NCBI RefSeq assembly: GCF_000828475.1
Contig: NZ_AP014648.1
Span: forward strand, 3,111,400 to 3,175,399
Origin: Methyloceanibacter caenitepidi
GTDB lineage: Bacteria > Pseudomonadota > Alphaproteobacteria > Rhizobiales > Methyloligellaceae
Reading direction: 5' to 3'
Length of the DNA: 64,000 nucleotides
This document shows positions 42,117-52,763 of this stretch, one piece after another; the stretch's first letter is position 1; each line of letters starts with the position of its first letter. The notes under the pieces were generated by a model. It had not been told where the DNA came from and ran no database searches. It saw only the letters and a list, made by a program, of their open reading frames with translations. Position numbers and translations under genes: made by a program.

Positions 42117-45100
42117 ATGCAGAAGATGGCACCCCGTGCGCTCATACCTGGACCTTTCAACGTGGCTGCGAATGGCATGCCGCGCGCGGAAGGACTCTAC
42201 GATCCGGCCAACGAACACGATGCCTGTGGTGTCGGCTTTATCGCAGACCTGAAAGGGACCAAGAGCCACAAGATCATCGAGCATGGCCTCGAGATTTTGG
42301 TGAACCTGACGCATCGCGGTGCGGCGGGCGCCGACCCGCGCGACGGCGATGGCGCCGGCATGCTTATTCAGATCCCTCACGACTTCTTCGTGGAGGTCTG
42401 TGCCCCACTCGGGTTCACGCTGCCGGAGCCGGGCGAATACGCCGTCGGCCAAATCTTCATGCCCTCCAATCAAGCGCAGCGCATCTATTGCGAGTCCGCG
42501 ATCGAACGCGTGATCGAATCCGAAGGCCTGACCCTCCTGGGCTGGCGCACGGTACCCACGGACAACGCCACGCTCTCGCCTGAGGTTATCGAAACGGAGC
42601 CGGTCCATCGGCAGGTCTTCATCGGACGCGGCCCCAGCATCAAGGACGAGACGGACTTTGAGCGTCACCTCTACCTGCTGCGCAAGGTGATCTCCAACAC
42701 GATCAATGGCGAGACGGGCGGTCGCGATATCGGCTTCTACATCGTGTCCCTGTCGTGCCGTACGGTGGTCTACAAGGGCATGTTCCTGGCCTACCAGCTA
42801 GGCGCCTACTACCAGGACCTCCATCATCCGAAATTCAGTTCGGCGCTGGCGCTGGTCCATCAGAGATTTTCGACGAACACATTCCCGTCCTGGAAGCTGT
42901 CGCATCCCTTCCGCATGGTCGCGCATAACGGCGAGATCAACACGCTGCGGGGCAATGTGAACTGGATGGCCGCGCGGCAGGCAAGCGTGTCCTCGCCGCT
43001 CTTCGGCGACGACATCTCGAAGCTGTGGCCGATCTCCTATGAAGGACAGTCGGACACGGCCTGCTTCGACAATGCGCTCGAGTTCCTGGTGCAAGGCGGG
43101 TACAGCCTCGCCCATGCCGCGATGATGCTCATCCCCGAAGCGTGGGCGGGCAACCCGCTGATGGATGCGAAGCGCCGCGCCTTCTACGAATATCACGCAT
43201 GCCTGATGGAACCGTGGGACGGTCCGGCCGCCATGGCCTTCACCGACGGGCGTCAGATCGGCGCGACGCTGGACCGGAACGGACTGCGCCCCGCGCGGTA
43301 CTTCGTGACGGACGACGGCCTCGTCGTGATGGCGTCGGAGACCGGCGTCCTGCCGATCCCGGAAGACAAGATCGTCGAGAAGTGGCGGCTGCAGCCCGGC
43401 AAGATGCTGCTCATCGACCTCGAAAAGGGCTGCATCATCTCCGACGAAGAGGTCAAAGCGGAGCTGACCAACTCGCATCCCTATCAAACCTGGCTCGACC
43501 GGACGCAAATCCAGGTCCACGAGTTGCCCGGCGCGACCGTGGCGCCCGCGCGTCCCAATGTCAGCCTGTTGGATCGCCAGCAAGCGTTCGGCTATTCGCA
43601 AGAGAGCTTGAAGTTCCTCATGCTCCCCATGGCTCAAACGGGCCAGGAGGCTATCGGGTCCATGGGCACGGACACGCCGATCTCGGCGCTGTCGAACAGG
43701 CCCAAGCTGTTGCACACCTATTTCAAGCAGAACTTCGCGCAAGTGACGAACCCGCCGATCGATCCGATCCGCGAGGAACTCGTCATGTCGCTGGTGACGT
43801 TCATCGGGCCGCGCCCCAACCTGCTCGACCTCGAAGGCACGTCGAAAGACAAGCGCCTGGAGGCCGCCCAGCCCATCCTCACGAACGAGAACCTGGAACG
43901 CATCCGCGGCATCGGCGAGGTCGCCGACAATCAGTTTCTGACCATCACGCTCGACATGACCTATCCCGCCGAGGACGGCGAAAAGGGCATGGCAGGCGCG
44001 CTCGAACAGCTTTGCAAGAAGGCGGAAGCCGCCGTTCTGGAAGGCGACAACATCATCATTCTGTCGGACCGGGCAACGGACAGCGACCGCATTCCGCTCC
44101 CGTCGCTGCTGGCGACGAGCGCTGTGCACCATCACCTGATCCGTTGCGGGCTGCGCACATCCGTGGGTCTCGTGGTCGAGACCGGCGAAGCCTGCGAAGT
44201 GAACCAGTTCTGCACGCTGGCGGGCTATGGCGCCGAAGCCATCAACCCGTATCTCGCATTCGAGACGCTCGAGACGCTGCTGCCGGAACTCGATGAGGAC
44301 ATCACCCTCGACGAGGCCATCACGCGCTACATCAAGGCTGTGAACAAGGGCATCCTGAAGGTCATGTCCAAGATGGGCATCTCGACCTATCAGTCCTATT
44401 GCGGCGCGCAGATTTTCGACGCGGTCGGCCTCAAGTCGGACTTCGTGGCCAAGTATTTCACTGGCACCAATACGCAGGTCGAAGGCGTGGGCCTCGCAGA
44501 GATCGCCAAGGAGACCGTCGAACGGCACAAGGCGGCTTTTGGTGACTCGCCTGTCCTGCGCAACGCGCTCGACGTCGGCGGCGAGTATGCCTTCCGCGTT
44601 CGCGGCGAGGCCCATTCGTGGCGGCCGCAAGTCGTGGCGGACCTCCAGCACGCGGTCCGCGGCAATCTACCTGAGAAGTACCGCACGTATGCCGAGGCCA
44701 TAAACCAGCAGGACAAGGAACTCCTGACTCTGCGTGGCATGTTCCGCATCAAGAATGCCGACGAACTCGGCCAGAAGCCGGTCCCGCTTGACGAGGTGGA
44801 GCCGGCCACCGAGATCGTGAAGCGCTTCGCGACCGGTGCCATGTCCTTCGGCTCGATCAGCCGCGAGGCCCATACGACGCTGGCGATTGCCATGAACCGG
44901 ATCGGCGGCAAGTCCAATACGGGCGAAGGCGGCGAGGAAGTGGACCGCTTCACGCCGTTGCCCAACGGCGATTCCATGCGTTCGGCGATCAAGCAGGTCG
45001 CCTCGGGCCGTTTTGGTGTGACCACGGAGTACCTGTCCAACGCGGACATGATCCAGATTAAGGTCGCGCAGGGTGCGAAGCCCGGCGAAGGCGGCCAGCT

Positions 45101-46835
45101 GCCGGGTCACAAGGTCGATGGGACGATCGCCAAGGTGCGGCACTCGACGCCGGGCGTCGGACTCATCTCGCCGCCCCCGCACCACGACATCTACTCGATC
45201 GAGGATCTCAAGCAGCTGATCTACGATCTCAAGAACGTCAATCCGAAGGCCGACATTTCGGTGAAGCTCGTGTCGGAAGTGGGCGTCGGCACCGTCGCCG
45301 CAGGCGTGGCCAAGGCCATGTCCGACCACGTGACGATCTCGGGCTTTGAGGGCGGCACGGGCGCTTCGCCCCTGACCTCGCTCAAGCATGCCGGATCGCC
45401 GTGGGAAATCGGACTTGCGGAAACGCAGCAGACGCTCGTGCTGAACCGTCTGCGCGGCCGTATCGCCGTGCAGGTCGATGGCGGGTTGCGCACCGGACGC
45501 GACGTGATCGTCGGCGCGCTGCTCGGCGCGGACGAGTTTGGTTTTTCGACGGCTCCGTTGATCGCGGCCGGCTGCATCATGATGCGCAAATGCCATCTGA
45601 ACACGTGCCCCGTGGGCATCGCCACCCAGGATCCCGTCTTGAGAGCGCGGTTCACCGGCACGCCCGAACACGTCATCAACTTCTTCTTCTATGTCGCCGA
45701 GGAAGTGCGCGAGTACATGGCTGCGCTTGGCTTCCGGAAGTTCGAGGAGATGATCGGCCGCACTGAGGTGTTGGATAAGGAAGTCGCCATCGATCACTGG
45801 AAGGCGCGCGGCCTCGACTTCACCAAGCTGTTCCACAAGCCCGACAACGCCGACTCGCACCCGATCCGGCATACGGAGCTGCAGGACCATGGCCTCGAGA
45901 GCGTTCTCGACACCAAGTTGATCGAGCTTTCACGGGCGGCCCTCGACGAGAAGGCACCGGTCAAGATCGAGCTGCCGATCAAGAATGTAGACCGCTCGAC
46001 CGGCGCGATGCTGTCCGGCGAGATCGCCAAGCGCTATGGCCATGCCGGTCTTCTGGACGACACGATTTGGGTCCGCTTCAACGGATCCGCCGGCCAGAGC
46101 TTCGGCGCCTGGCTCGCCCACGGCGTGACATTCGACCTCGTCGGTGAAGGCAACGACTATGTGGGCAAGGGCCTATCCGGCGGCCGCATCATCGTCCGTC
46201 CGCCCGAGGAATCGAAGATCGTTCCCGAGAAGTCGATCATCGTCGGCAACACGGTCCTGTACGGCGCTATTTCCGGCGAATGCTACTTCCACGGCATCGG
46301 CGGCGAACGCTTCGGCGTGCGTAACTCCGGCGCAACGGCGGTGATTGAAGGCACCGGCGATCACGGCTGCGAGTATATGACCGGTGGCGTGGTCGTCGTG
46401 ATCGGCCCCACGGGGCGCAACTTCGCGGCGGGCATGTCGGGCGGCATTGCCTACGTGCTCGACGAGTCCGGCGATTTCGAGCAGCGCTGCAACATGGCCA
46501 TGGTTGAGCTCGAACCTATTCCGAGCGAAGACCAAGCCATGGAGAAATATCTCCACGAAGGCGGCGACCTGGAGACCCACGGGCTCGTGGATCTCACGGA
46601 CATGACGCGCCACGATGCGTTGCGCTTGCGCAAGCTGATCGAGAACCATCTGCACTACACCGGCTCGGCACGCGCCCGGGAGATCTTGGACAATTGGGCC
46701 ACCTACCTGCCGAAATTCGTCAAGGTCATGCCGGTGGAGTATCGCCGCGCGCTGCAGGAAATGGCGCGTCAACAGGCTGCCGACCCGGATGGGCTCGACA
46801 CGATTGAAATCGGCCTGCGCGAGACCAGCAAATAA
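42117..46835 (+). CDS. gltB: Glutamate synthase (NADPH) large subunit
   Basis: A 1572-residue enzyme of normal length. A propeptide of 36 residues precedes the catalytic Cys37 of the glutaminase domain ([14 protein letters not shown]). A central domain follows, then the FMN-binding synthase domain ([40 protein letters not shown]). The 3Fe-4S cluster motif is [15 protein letters not shown]. The C-terminal GXGXG beta-helix domain includes [20 protein letters not shown]. It transfers the amide of glutamine to 2-oxoglutarate, giving two glutamates, in ammonia assimilation. gltD follows after 86 bases. Regulation by nitrogen status is expected, but no NtrC or sigma-54 site was seen. Confidence 0.97.
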   Translation: MQKMAPRALIPGPFNVAANGMPRAEGLYDPANEHDACGVGFIADLKGTKSHKIIEHGLEILVNLTHRGAAGADPRDGDGAGMLIQIPHDFFVEVCAPLGFTLPEPGEYAVGQIFMPSNQAQRIYCESAIERVIESEGLTLLGWRTVPTDNATLSPEVIETEPVHRQVFIGRGPSIKDETDFERHLYLLRKVISNTINGETGGRDIGFYIVSLSCRTVVYKGMFLAYQLGAYYQDLHHPKFSSALALVHQRFSTNTFPSWKLSHPFRMVAHNGEINTLRGNVNWMAARQASVSSPLFGDDISKLWPISYEGQSDTACFDNALEFLVQGGYSLAHAAMMLIPEAWAGNPLMDAKRRAFYEYHACLMEPWDGPAAMAFTDGRQIGATLDRNGLRPARYFVTDDGLVVMASETGVLPIPEDKIVEKWRLQPGKMLLIDLEKGCIISDEEVKAELTNSHPYQTWLDRTQIQVHELPGATVAPARPNVSLLDRQQAFGYSQESLKFLMLPMAQTGQEAIGSMGTDTPISALSNRPKLLHTYFKQNFAQVTNPPIDPIREELVMSLVTFIGPRPNLLDLEGTSKDKRLEAAQPILTNENLERIRGIGEVADNQFLTITLDMTYPAEDGEKGMAGALEQLCKKAEAAVLEGDNIIILSDRATDSDRIPLPSLLATSAVHHHLIRCGLRTSVGLVVETGEACEVNQFCTLAGYGAEAINPYLAFETLETLLPELDEDITLDEAITRYIKAVNKGILKVMSKMGISTYQSYCGAQIFDAVGLKSDFVAKYFTGTNTQVEGVGLAEIAKETVERHKAAFGDSPVLRNALDVGGEYAFRVRGEAHSWRPQVVADLQHAVRGNLPEKYRTYAEAINQQDKELLTLRGMFRIKNADELGQKPVPLDEVEPATEIVKRFATGAMSFGSISREAHTTLAIAMNRIGGKSNTGEGGEEVDRFTPLPNGDSMRSAIKQVASGRFGVTTEYLSNADMIQIKVAQGAKPGEGGQLPGHKVDGTIAKVRHSTPGVGLISPPPHHDIYSIEDLKQLIYDLKNVNPKADISVKLVSEVGVGTVAAGVAKAMSDHVTISGFEGGTGASPLTSLKHAGSPWEIGLAETQQTLVLNRLRGRIAVQVDGGLRTGRDVIVGALLGADEFGFSTAPLIAAGCIMMRKCHLNTCPVGIATQDPVLRARFTGTPEHVINFFFYVAEEVREYMAALGFRKFEEMIGRTEVLDKEVAIDHWKARGLDFTKLFHKPDNADSHPIRHTELQDHGLESVLDTKLIELSRAALDEKAPVKIELPIKNVDRSTGAMLSGEIAKRYGHAGLLDDTIWVRFNGSAGQSFGAWLAHGVTFDLVGEGNDYVGKGLSGGRIIVRPPEESKIVPEKSIIVGNTVLYGAISGECYFHGIGGERFGVRNSGATAVIEGTGDHGCEYMTGGVVVVIGPTGRNFAAGMSGGIAYVLDESGDFEQRCNMAMVELEPIPSEDQAMEKYLHEGGDLETHGLVDLTDMTRHDALRLRKLIENHLHYTGSARAREILDNWATYLPKFVKVMPVEYRRALQEMARQQAADPDGLDTIEIGLRETSK

Positions 46836-46921
46836 GTCACAATGCGGGCATGAGGGCCGGGCTTCGGTACTGCCGAGGCGCCGGCAAGGATGAGATGAGT
46901 TAGGGCGGAGATCCTAATCGA

Positions 46922-48337
46922 ATGGGCAAAGTTACAGGATTTCTGGAAATCGAGCGGGAAGACCGGTCCTATCAGCCGGCCGCCGACCGTGTGCGCCACT
47001 TCAAGGAGTTCGTGATCGATCCAAGCGACGCGGACCTAAAGAAACAGGCTGCGCGCTGCATGGATTGCGGCATCCCCTATTGTCATACGGGCTGCCCGAT
47101 CAACAACCAGATCCCGGACTGGAACGACCTCGTCTACCATTCCGATTGGCAGGAAGCGGCGCAGAATCTCCACTCGACGAACAACTTCCCGGAAGTGACG
47201 GGACGCATCTGCCCGGCGCCCTGCGAGGCGGCGTGCACGTTGAACATCATCGACGAGCCGGTGACGATCAAATCCATCGAGCGCGCCATCGCGGACCGCG
47301 CCTTCGACGAAGGCTGGGTCGTGCCGCAGCCGCCGGAGAGGAAGACCGGCAAGCGCGTCGCGATTGTCGGATCGGGGCCCGCGGGGATCTCGGCCGCGCA
47401 ACAACTCGCGCGCGCCGGCCACGACGTGCACGTGTTCGAAAAGCACGCCCATCCCGGCGGACTGCTCCGCTACGGCATTCCCGACTTCAAGATGGAGAAG
47501 TTCATCATCGAGCGTCGCGTGACGCAGATGGAGGCCGAGGGCGTCACGTTCCACTGCAATGTCGAAGTGGGCAAGGACGTCGACATCCGTGACCTCGAGC
47601 GCAAGTACGATGCCGTGCTGCTAGCCGGCGGATCGGAGCATCCGCGCGACCTCCCCGTTCCGGGGCGCGAGCTCGACGGCGTCCACTTCGCGATGACTTT
47701 CTTGCCGCAGCAGAACCGCCGCGTGTCCGGGGAACCGCTGGGCGATGTCGAGTCCATCACCGCCGAAGGCAAGCGCGTAGTCGTGATCGGCGGCGGCGAC
47801 ACGGGCTCGGACTGCATCGGCACGTCGTTCCGCCAAGGCGCAACGGCCGTGACGCAGCTCGAGATCATGCCGGAGCCGCCGGCGCAGGAGAACAAGGCGC
47901 TGACCTGGCCGCACTGGCCTCTCAAGTTCCGCACGTCGTCGAGCCAGGCCGAGGGCGCCGTCCGCGACTTCAGCGTGGCGACGAACCGGATTCTCGGCGA
48001 CGGCAAGGTCGAGCAACTGGAATGCGTGCGCCTCGACGAGCAGATGAAGCCGATCGAGGGTAGCGAATTCACGATCCCGGCCGATCTGGTCTTTCTCGCC
48101 ATGGGCTTCCTGCACCCGGTGCACGAAGGCATGATCGAGGACCTCAAAGTCGAGCTCGACCAGCGCGGCAACGTCAAAGCCAACGACGTCGACTATCAGA
48201 CCTCGCGGAGCAAGATCTTCGCCGCCGGCGACATGCGCCGTGGCCAGTCGCTCGTGGTCTGGGCCATTCGCGAAGGACGGCAAGCCGCCCATTCGATCGA
48301 CAAATTCCTGATGGGATCGACGACGCTACCGCGCTAG
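46922..48337 (+). CDS. gltD: Glutamate synthase (NADPH) small subunit
   Basis: A 471-residue flavoprotein, the usual size. The N-terminal domain has two 4Fe-4S cysteine clusters ([17 protein letters not shown] and [15 protein letters not shown]). An FAD site follows ([19 protein letters not shown]), then the NADPH site ([20 protein letters not shown]) and the C-terminal FAD motif ([21 protein letters not shown]). It passes electrons from NADPH to GltB. The ATG at 46922 follows GGAGATCC. Stop codons of gltD and the next gene converge 12 bases apart. Confidence 0.96.
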   Translation: MGKVTGFLEIEREDRSYQPAADRVRHFKEFVIDPSDADLKKQAARCMDCGIPYCHTGCPINNQIPDWNDLVYHSDWQEAAQNLHSTNNFPEVTGRICPAPCEAACTLNIIDEPVTIKSIERAIADRAFDEGWVVPQPPERKTGKRVAIVGSGPAGISAAQQLARAGHDVHVFEKHAHPGGLLRYGIPDFKMEKFIIERRVTQMEAEGVTFHCNVEVGKDVDIRDLERKYDAVLLAGGSEHPRDLPVPGRELDGVHFAMTFLPQQNRRVSGEPLGDVESITAEGKRVVVIGGGDTGSDCIGTSFRQGATAVTQLEIMPEPPAQENKALTWPHWPLKFRTSSSQAEGAVRDFSVATNRILGDGKVEQLECVRLDEQMKPIEGSEFTIPADLVFLAMGFLHPVHEGMIEDLKVELDQRGNVKANDVDYQTSRSKIFAAGDMRRGQSLVVWAIREGRQAAHSIDKFLMGSTTLPR

Positions 48338-48349
48338 ACGGCAACGTCT

Positions 48350-49564
48350 CTAGCTGGGCGGCCAGGCGAAGTCGTCGGCACGCCCGGACTTCGGCTCGAG
48401 CTGCTCGCCGCGCACAAGCACGCGGTAATAAGGCCTTTGCGCGAGCGGGAGCTGCGGCCGCGACGAGGACAGCGTGACGTCCGATACGGCCGAAATCGAA
48501 GAGATCGCAGTGTAGCCGCCGGGCAGACTGGATGTGATGACCTGCGGATCCAGAGCGCCGCCGGACCCCGTGTCGCCATCTGGATCGTCAACAGGCGCTG
48601 CCGCGCCCCTATTTGGGCGCACGACGCTGACATCGCCGACCTGGTCCTGCCGCAAGGCGTCGCCTTCCTCGCCGTCAGCCGGATCGCCTGAGACAGCCGT
48701 CTGGGTGGCAGGCTCCGGCGACGTCAGTCCCTTCGCCACCTTCTCCTGCTCCTCAGGATCGCCGGCGAGCGGAATGTCGCGTTCCTTCTTCGCAAGCTCG
48801 ATGTCCTGGCTCAGTTCCTTGCTCACGAGCTGGGCCAGTTTCAGATTGCCGCGCGAGGTGAAACCGTCGCTATCGCGCATACGTTGGCTCCGCCCTTCCT
48901 CGTCGGTACCGACCAGCGTGTATTGGCCGTTCTCGTCTGCGAACTCGCTCCAGGTATCGATGAACTTGGCCCCGTTCACAAAGGCCTTCTCGCGAAACAC
49001 GTCGTTGAGACGTTCCGCGGCGGTCCGCTGGCCGGCCGACCGCATCACCGGCAGTCCAACCCAGTAAACGCCGAGCCCCGCAGCCCGCAATTTCCGGATG
49101 AATGTCTCGACGCGGGCGCCATAGGCCTCGCGCCATTCTTCGGTCCCCACATTGAGGACCTTGTCGCCCTCCCGGATCGCCTTGTGCTCGCCAAGGCCGA
49201 ATTGAACCACGGCGACGTGATAGCTCCCGTCGTTCAAAATCTTGTCGATTTCGCCGTTCCAATCGTAGCGCTTCGGGTCGGTGAACCCGGTCCATTTCTT
49301 GGACTGGTTCAGCACATCCACGGTGAGATCTTCTTCGTATGTACGGTAGAGCCCGCTCCAAAGCCCGTCCGCCTCCCCGTCGCCGAGCACCACGACACGG
49401 TAGCGGTCGCCATTGGGGAACGGCGTGATGTAGCTGCGGTGCGACAGGGCATCTTGCGCGACCACGGGCGCCGACGCCGTGGACACGAGAAGCGCTGCCA
49501 AAAGCAGCGCGATCAAGCCGACCAAACGAGGCATGCGGGTGCAAATAATCCTTAGGCGGGACAT
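48350..49564 (-). CDS. DUF459 SGNH-like exported protein, catalytic residues apparently lost
   Basis: A 404-residue protein with a signal peptide or anchor (MPRLVGLIALLLAALLVSTA). An SGNH-like domain spans residues 55-265, and an acidic, repeat-poor tail contains a last short conserved stretch. The expected SGNH blocks are changed: block I reads VVVLGDGEADGL (Ser of GDS replaced by Gly), block III reads VVQFGLGEHKAI (Asn of GxND replaced by Gly), and block V reads RDSDGFTSRGNL (no His in DxxH). The frame is intact and codon use looks normal, so the gene seems to be under selection as a non-catalytic protein. DUF459 proteins are linked to the envelope. It follows the MltB gene by 18 bases and may be co-transcribed. 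Confidence 0.8.
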   Translation of the reverse strand: MSRLRIICTRMPRLVGLIALLLAALLVSTASAPVVAQDALSHRSYITPFPNGDRYRVVVLGDGEADGLWSGLYRTYEEDLTVDVLNQSKKWTGFTDPKRYDWNGEIDKILNDGSYHVAVVQFGLGEHKAIREGDKVLNVGTEEWREAYGARVETFIRKLRAAGLGVYWVGLPVMRSAGQRTAAERLNDVFREKAFVNGAKFIDTWSEFADENGQYTLVGTDEEGRSQRMRDSDGFTSRGNLKLAQLVSKELSQDIELAKKERDIPLAGDPEEQEKVAKGLTSPEPATQTAVSGDPADGEEGDALRQDQVGDVSVVRPNRGAAAPVDDPDGDTGSGGALDPQVITSSLPGGYTAISSISAVSDVTLSSSRPQLPLAQRPYYRVLVRGEQLEPKSGRADDFAWPPS

Positions 49565-49582
49565 CAGTCACCCATCATAGCA

Positions 49583-51271
49583 CTAATTCGCCTGTGCAGG
49601 TGGCACGTCGGACGCGCTACGCGAGTAGGACGACGCACCTGCCTGCCCGGGCAAGACCTGGGCCGGCTGCGCCTGTTGCGCAGGCTGCGGATGGATCGGA
49701 ATAATCGCGTAAGCATTCCGGTGGCCCGGCGGCGAGTATTCGGCCGCAACCTGCTGCTGAGGAGCTTGCGGCCGCGCGGGCTGAGGTTGCACGGCCTTCG
49801 GCTGAGTCGCTTGCGGCTGGGCCATTGGGGGCTGCGCCGGAGCCAGAAGCTGTTGCGTGTTAGGCTGCGGGACAGCCCCTTGAGGATGGATGTATTGCGG
49901 CTGCCCCGCGTTCGCCGGCCCGGGTTGAGCCGGTGCCACCGCTTGCTGCGGCACATACTGTGGCTGCGCTGCACTCGCAGGCGCGGCCTGTCCCGGAACA
50001 GTTTGAGCTGCCGGGATAGACGCCGTCGATCCGGGCGCCCCGGCCGGAGGCAATGCCGGCGCCTCGGCGCGTAGTGCCTTCAAAATCGTCTGCGTCGGGT
50101 AGCCGTCGACGGCCAGGCCCTTGGAGCGCTGATAGGACCGCACGCCCTCGAGCGTGCCGCTGCCGATGATGCCGTCCACTTCGCCTTCCAGGTGCCCGAG
50201 CGCGATCAGGTGGCGCTGCAACTCCATGCGCTGCTCCATGGAGAGCCGATTTTCGCTTGTGGGCCAGGACTGGACGAAGGGTCCGTAGCCGGCGAGCCGG
50301 TCCGCCAGATGGCCCACGGCGAGCGCATAGGAATCGGCGTTGTTGTAACGCAGGATCGACCGGAAATTATTCAGGACAAGGAAGGACGGCCCGTTGCGCC
50401 CGTCGGGAGACAAGAGTTGCGCCTTGTCGCCGGGACGCGGAAACGGCTGGCCGTTGGCGCGCGTGATCCCCGCGGCCTGCCAGCTCGCGATCGTGCGCAT
50501 GGTCCCGCGCTTGTAGCTCTTGGCGGTGTAGCTCTTGGGCAGCTTGACCTCGTACCCCCAGGTCTGCCCCGGAATCCAGTTCGACTTCCTCAAATAGGCG
50601 GCGGTCGAGCCCAAAGCGTCGGGAATGGTGTCCCAAATATCGCGGCGTCCGTCACCGTCGAAATCGACCGCGTAGGCCGAATAAGTGGTGGGGATAAACT
50701 GAGTGTGCCCCATGGCGCCGGCCCAGGACCCCATGAAATGCACCGGGTCCGTATCGCCGTGCTGCAGAATCTTCAGTGCCGAGACGATCTGGCCCCGGGC
50801 GAACTTCGACTTGACCCCCGAACAGGCCAAGGTCATCAGCGACTGGATGACCTGTTTGTCGCCCTTGTTGGTCCCGTAGTTCGACTCCACGCCCCAGATG
50901 GCGAGCACGATATGCTTGTCGACGCCGTACTTCGCCTCGACCTGCTCCAGCAGCGGCCCATACTCGATGAGCTTCTGCTGCCCCATTGAAAGCCGTTTTG
51001 GCGAGATCGCGCGCTCCACATACTCACCCATCGGCTTCTTGTATTCGGGCTGATACTTGGCGGATTCGATCACTTCTTGATCGTGCGCGATGCCGGCGGT
51101 CGCCCTTTCGAACGTGTCCCAGCTGACGCCGGCGCGCTTCGCGGCGGGCCAGAAGCTCTTCACGCAGGTCTGAAACTTGTCCGCATACGCCAAGCTCGGG
51201 AAGGCCGCGACTGAGACGCAGGCCAAACCAGCCGAAAAGGCGGACGATATCAATATCTTAGGACAGTTCAT
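49583..51271 (-). CDS. Lytic murein transglycosylase, MltB family, with PG-binding domain
   Basis: A 562-residue exported enzyme. A signal peptide (MNCPKILISSAFSAGLACVS, cleaved near AYA) precedes the MltB catalytic domain at about residues 35-325. The catalytic Glu is in IWGVESNYGT, with MGSWAGAMGHTQFIPTTY and VDFDGDGRRDIWDT. A PG_binding_1 domain lies at about 350-405 (LGHLEGEVDGIIGSGTLEGV). The last 160 residues are a Gln/Pro/Ala-rich disordered tail. It cleaves peptidoglycan glycan strands to 1,6-anhydro ends. The start could be the ATG at 51280 three codons upstream; 51271 has AGGA better spaced. A paralog lies directly upstream. Confidence 0.9.
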   Translation of the reverse strand: MNCPKILISSAFSAGLACVSVAAFPSLAYADKFQTCVKSFWPAAKRAGVSWDTFERATAGIAHDQEVIESAKYQPEYKKPMGEYVERAISPKRLSMGQQKLIEYGPLLEQVEAKYGVDKHIVLAIWGVESNYGTNKGDKQVIQSLMTLACSGVKSKFARGQIVSALKILQHGDTDPVHFMGSWAGAMGHTQFIPTTYSAYAVDFDGDGRRDIWDTIPDALGSTAAYLRKSNWIPGQTWGYEVKLPKSYTAKSYKRGTMRTIASWQAAGITRANGQPFPRPGDKAQLLSPDGRNGPSFLVLNNFRSILRYNNADSYALAVGHLADRLAGYGPFVQSWPTSENRLSMEQRMELQRHLIALGHLEGEVDGIIGSGTLEGVRSYQRSKGLAVDGYPTQTILKALRAEAPALPPAGAPGSTASIPAAQTVPGQAAPASAAQPQYVPQQAVAPAQPGPANAGQPQYIHPQGAVPQPNTQQLLAPAQPPMAQPQATQPKAVQPQPARPQAPQQQVAAEYSPPGHRNAYAIIPIHPQPAQQAQPAQVLPGQAGASSYSRSASDVPPAQAN

Positions 51272-51355
51272 GGATCGCATCCTGGGAATGTAACAAATGG
51301 GGCGGGCAAAACCGTGGCAAAGCCGCCGTTACGCATTTGCCTAGAATGACAGATC

Positions 51356-52663
51356 CTACTTTAGCACCTGGTTAATCAAAGCGTGGCTCGGGTAGCAGGT
51401 CAGGGGCAGCCCCCGCGCCTTCTCCTCCTTGCCGATCGTCTGCCGCGTCTTGAAGCCCACCAGACCGTCGACCTTACCGACGTCATGGCCTTGGGAAACA
51501 AGCACCTCCTGGAACTGCAGGATGCGATCGCGCGTAAAGCGCTCCACCGGCTGCCAAGTGCCGGCAAACTGGACGGGCGCGTTGTAGGCGATCATGTCGG
51601 CCACGTGTCCGACGAAAATCGCGTAGACATCAGAGTTGTTGTACAGCTTCAGGACCGAGAAATTGGTCGTGGCCAAAAAGGCGGGCCCCTTCATCCCGGC
51701 GGGAAGCACGAGGAAGGTCCAATCGCCGAGCCGGTCTTCCGGGAACGCGCGCCCGTTGACACGCCGCACCCCGAGCTCGATCCATTCCTTGATGGGTAGC
51801 GATTGGTCCGGCCCCTGCAGCGTGCAGTCGAAATTTTTGGGCAGCGTCACCTCGTACGCCCAAGGCTGCGTCCCGTCCCACCCTTGGCTTCGCAGGGAGT
51901 TGCCCGCGCTTGCCAGAGCGTCCGGAACCGACCGCCAAATATCCCGCCGTCCGTCGCCGTCGAAGTCCACGGCGTAGTCCTCGAAATCGCCCGGCAGAAA
52001 CTGAACATGCCCCATCGCGCCGGCCCAGGAGCTCTTCATCATCTGACGGGTCGCGTGACCGAGCTCGATGATCTGGAGCGCACCGATCAGTTGCGGACGG
52101 AACTCGTCGGCCCGCCGTCCCATGAAGGCCTGTGTTGCGATCGCGGTGATCGCATCATGCGGCAGAGCGGCGGCGCCATATCCGGTTTCGCGGCCCCAGA
52201 TGGCGAGCACGATACTGGCCGGGACGCCGTACTTCTCTTCGATGGCCTTCAGCGTGGGCGCGAGCTGCCGGTACTTGGCCCGGCCGCCATTGGCGAGCGC
52301 ATTCAGGCTGCTTGCTTTGAAATAGTTCTGAGGTACGCCGAACTCGGCCTGCGGCTGGGGCTTCGGCTTCATGGAGTCGGGCAAGGCCGGGCCGCCGGGA
52401 TAGGCGGGATCGGGCGGCGTCAACTGCGGCAACGACCAATCGAGCTTGAGCCCTTTCAGCTGCTTGTCGAACGTCGCGCGGGAAATGCCGGCGGCCTCCG
52501 CCTCGGGCCACAAGCCCTCGATCCACTGGGCGAAACTGGCATCGACCGCGCGCTTGTAGTCGGACGCGGCGTCGGCAACGCCGGTCCCCGGCAACGTAGT
52601 GAGCGCGAGTGCAAATAATAGTGCGAACGCCGAACGTGTAGGTGTGAGCCATGCGGCCGCCAT
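51356..52663 (-). CDS. Lytic murein transglycosylase, MltB family (second copy)
   Basis: A 435-residue exported enzyme. It has a signal peptide (about residues 10-33, ending GTGVADA) and a catalytic domain with the Glu in IWGRETGYGAA. MKSSWAGAMGHVQFLPGDFE and VDFDGDGRRDIWRS match the first copy. A C-terminal PG_binding_1 domain (VGKVDGLVGFKTRQTIGK) is present, but there is no Gln/Pro tail. The ATG at 52663 has GAAGGA upstream; longer frames lack family resemblance. It precedes the first copy by 84 bases on the same strand, so the two probably form a tandem duplication that has diverged. Confidence 0.9.
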   Translation of the reverse strand: MAAAWLTPTRSAFALLFALALTTLPGTGVADAASDYKRAVDASFAQWIEGLWPEAEAAGISRATFDKQLKGLKLDWSLPQLTPPDPAYPGGPALPDSMKPKPQPQAEFGVPQNYFKASSLNALANGGRAKYRQLAPTLKAIEEKYGVPASIVLAIWGRETGYGAAALPHDAITAIATQAFMGRRADEFRPQLIGALQIIELGHATRQMMKSSWAGAMGHVQFLPGDFEDYAVDFDGDGRRDIWRSVPDALASAGNSLRSQGWDGTQPWAYEVTLPKNFDCTLQGPDQSLPIKEWIELGVRRVNGRAFPEDRLGDWTFLVLPAGMKGPAFLATTNFSVLKLYNNSDVYAIFVGHVADMIAYNAPVQFAGTWQPVERFTRDRILQFQEVLVSQGHDVGKVDGLVGFKTRQTIGKEEKARGLPLTCYPSHALINQVLK

Positions 52664-52763
52664 AGACGATCCTTCAAGCTTCCAAACGAATCTCCGCGGA
52701 GAGTGTGGCGGGCCTCTATGACCTTGAAAAGGCGCGTTCGACGCCGAAGGTCCGCGCCGAACG

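Noticed and set aside
42798-44651. Minus-strand open frame of 617 codons inside gltB
   Set aside because: Very long, but entirely antisense to glutamate synthase and typical of high third-position GC.
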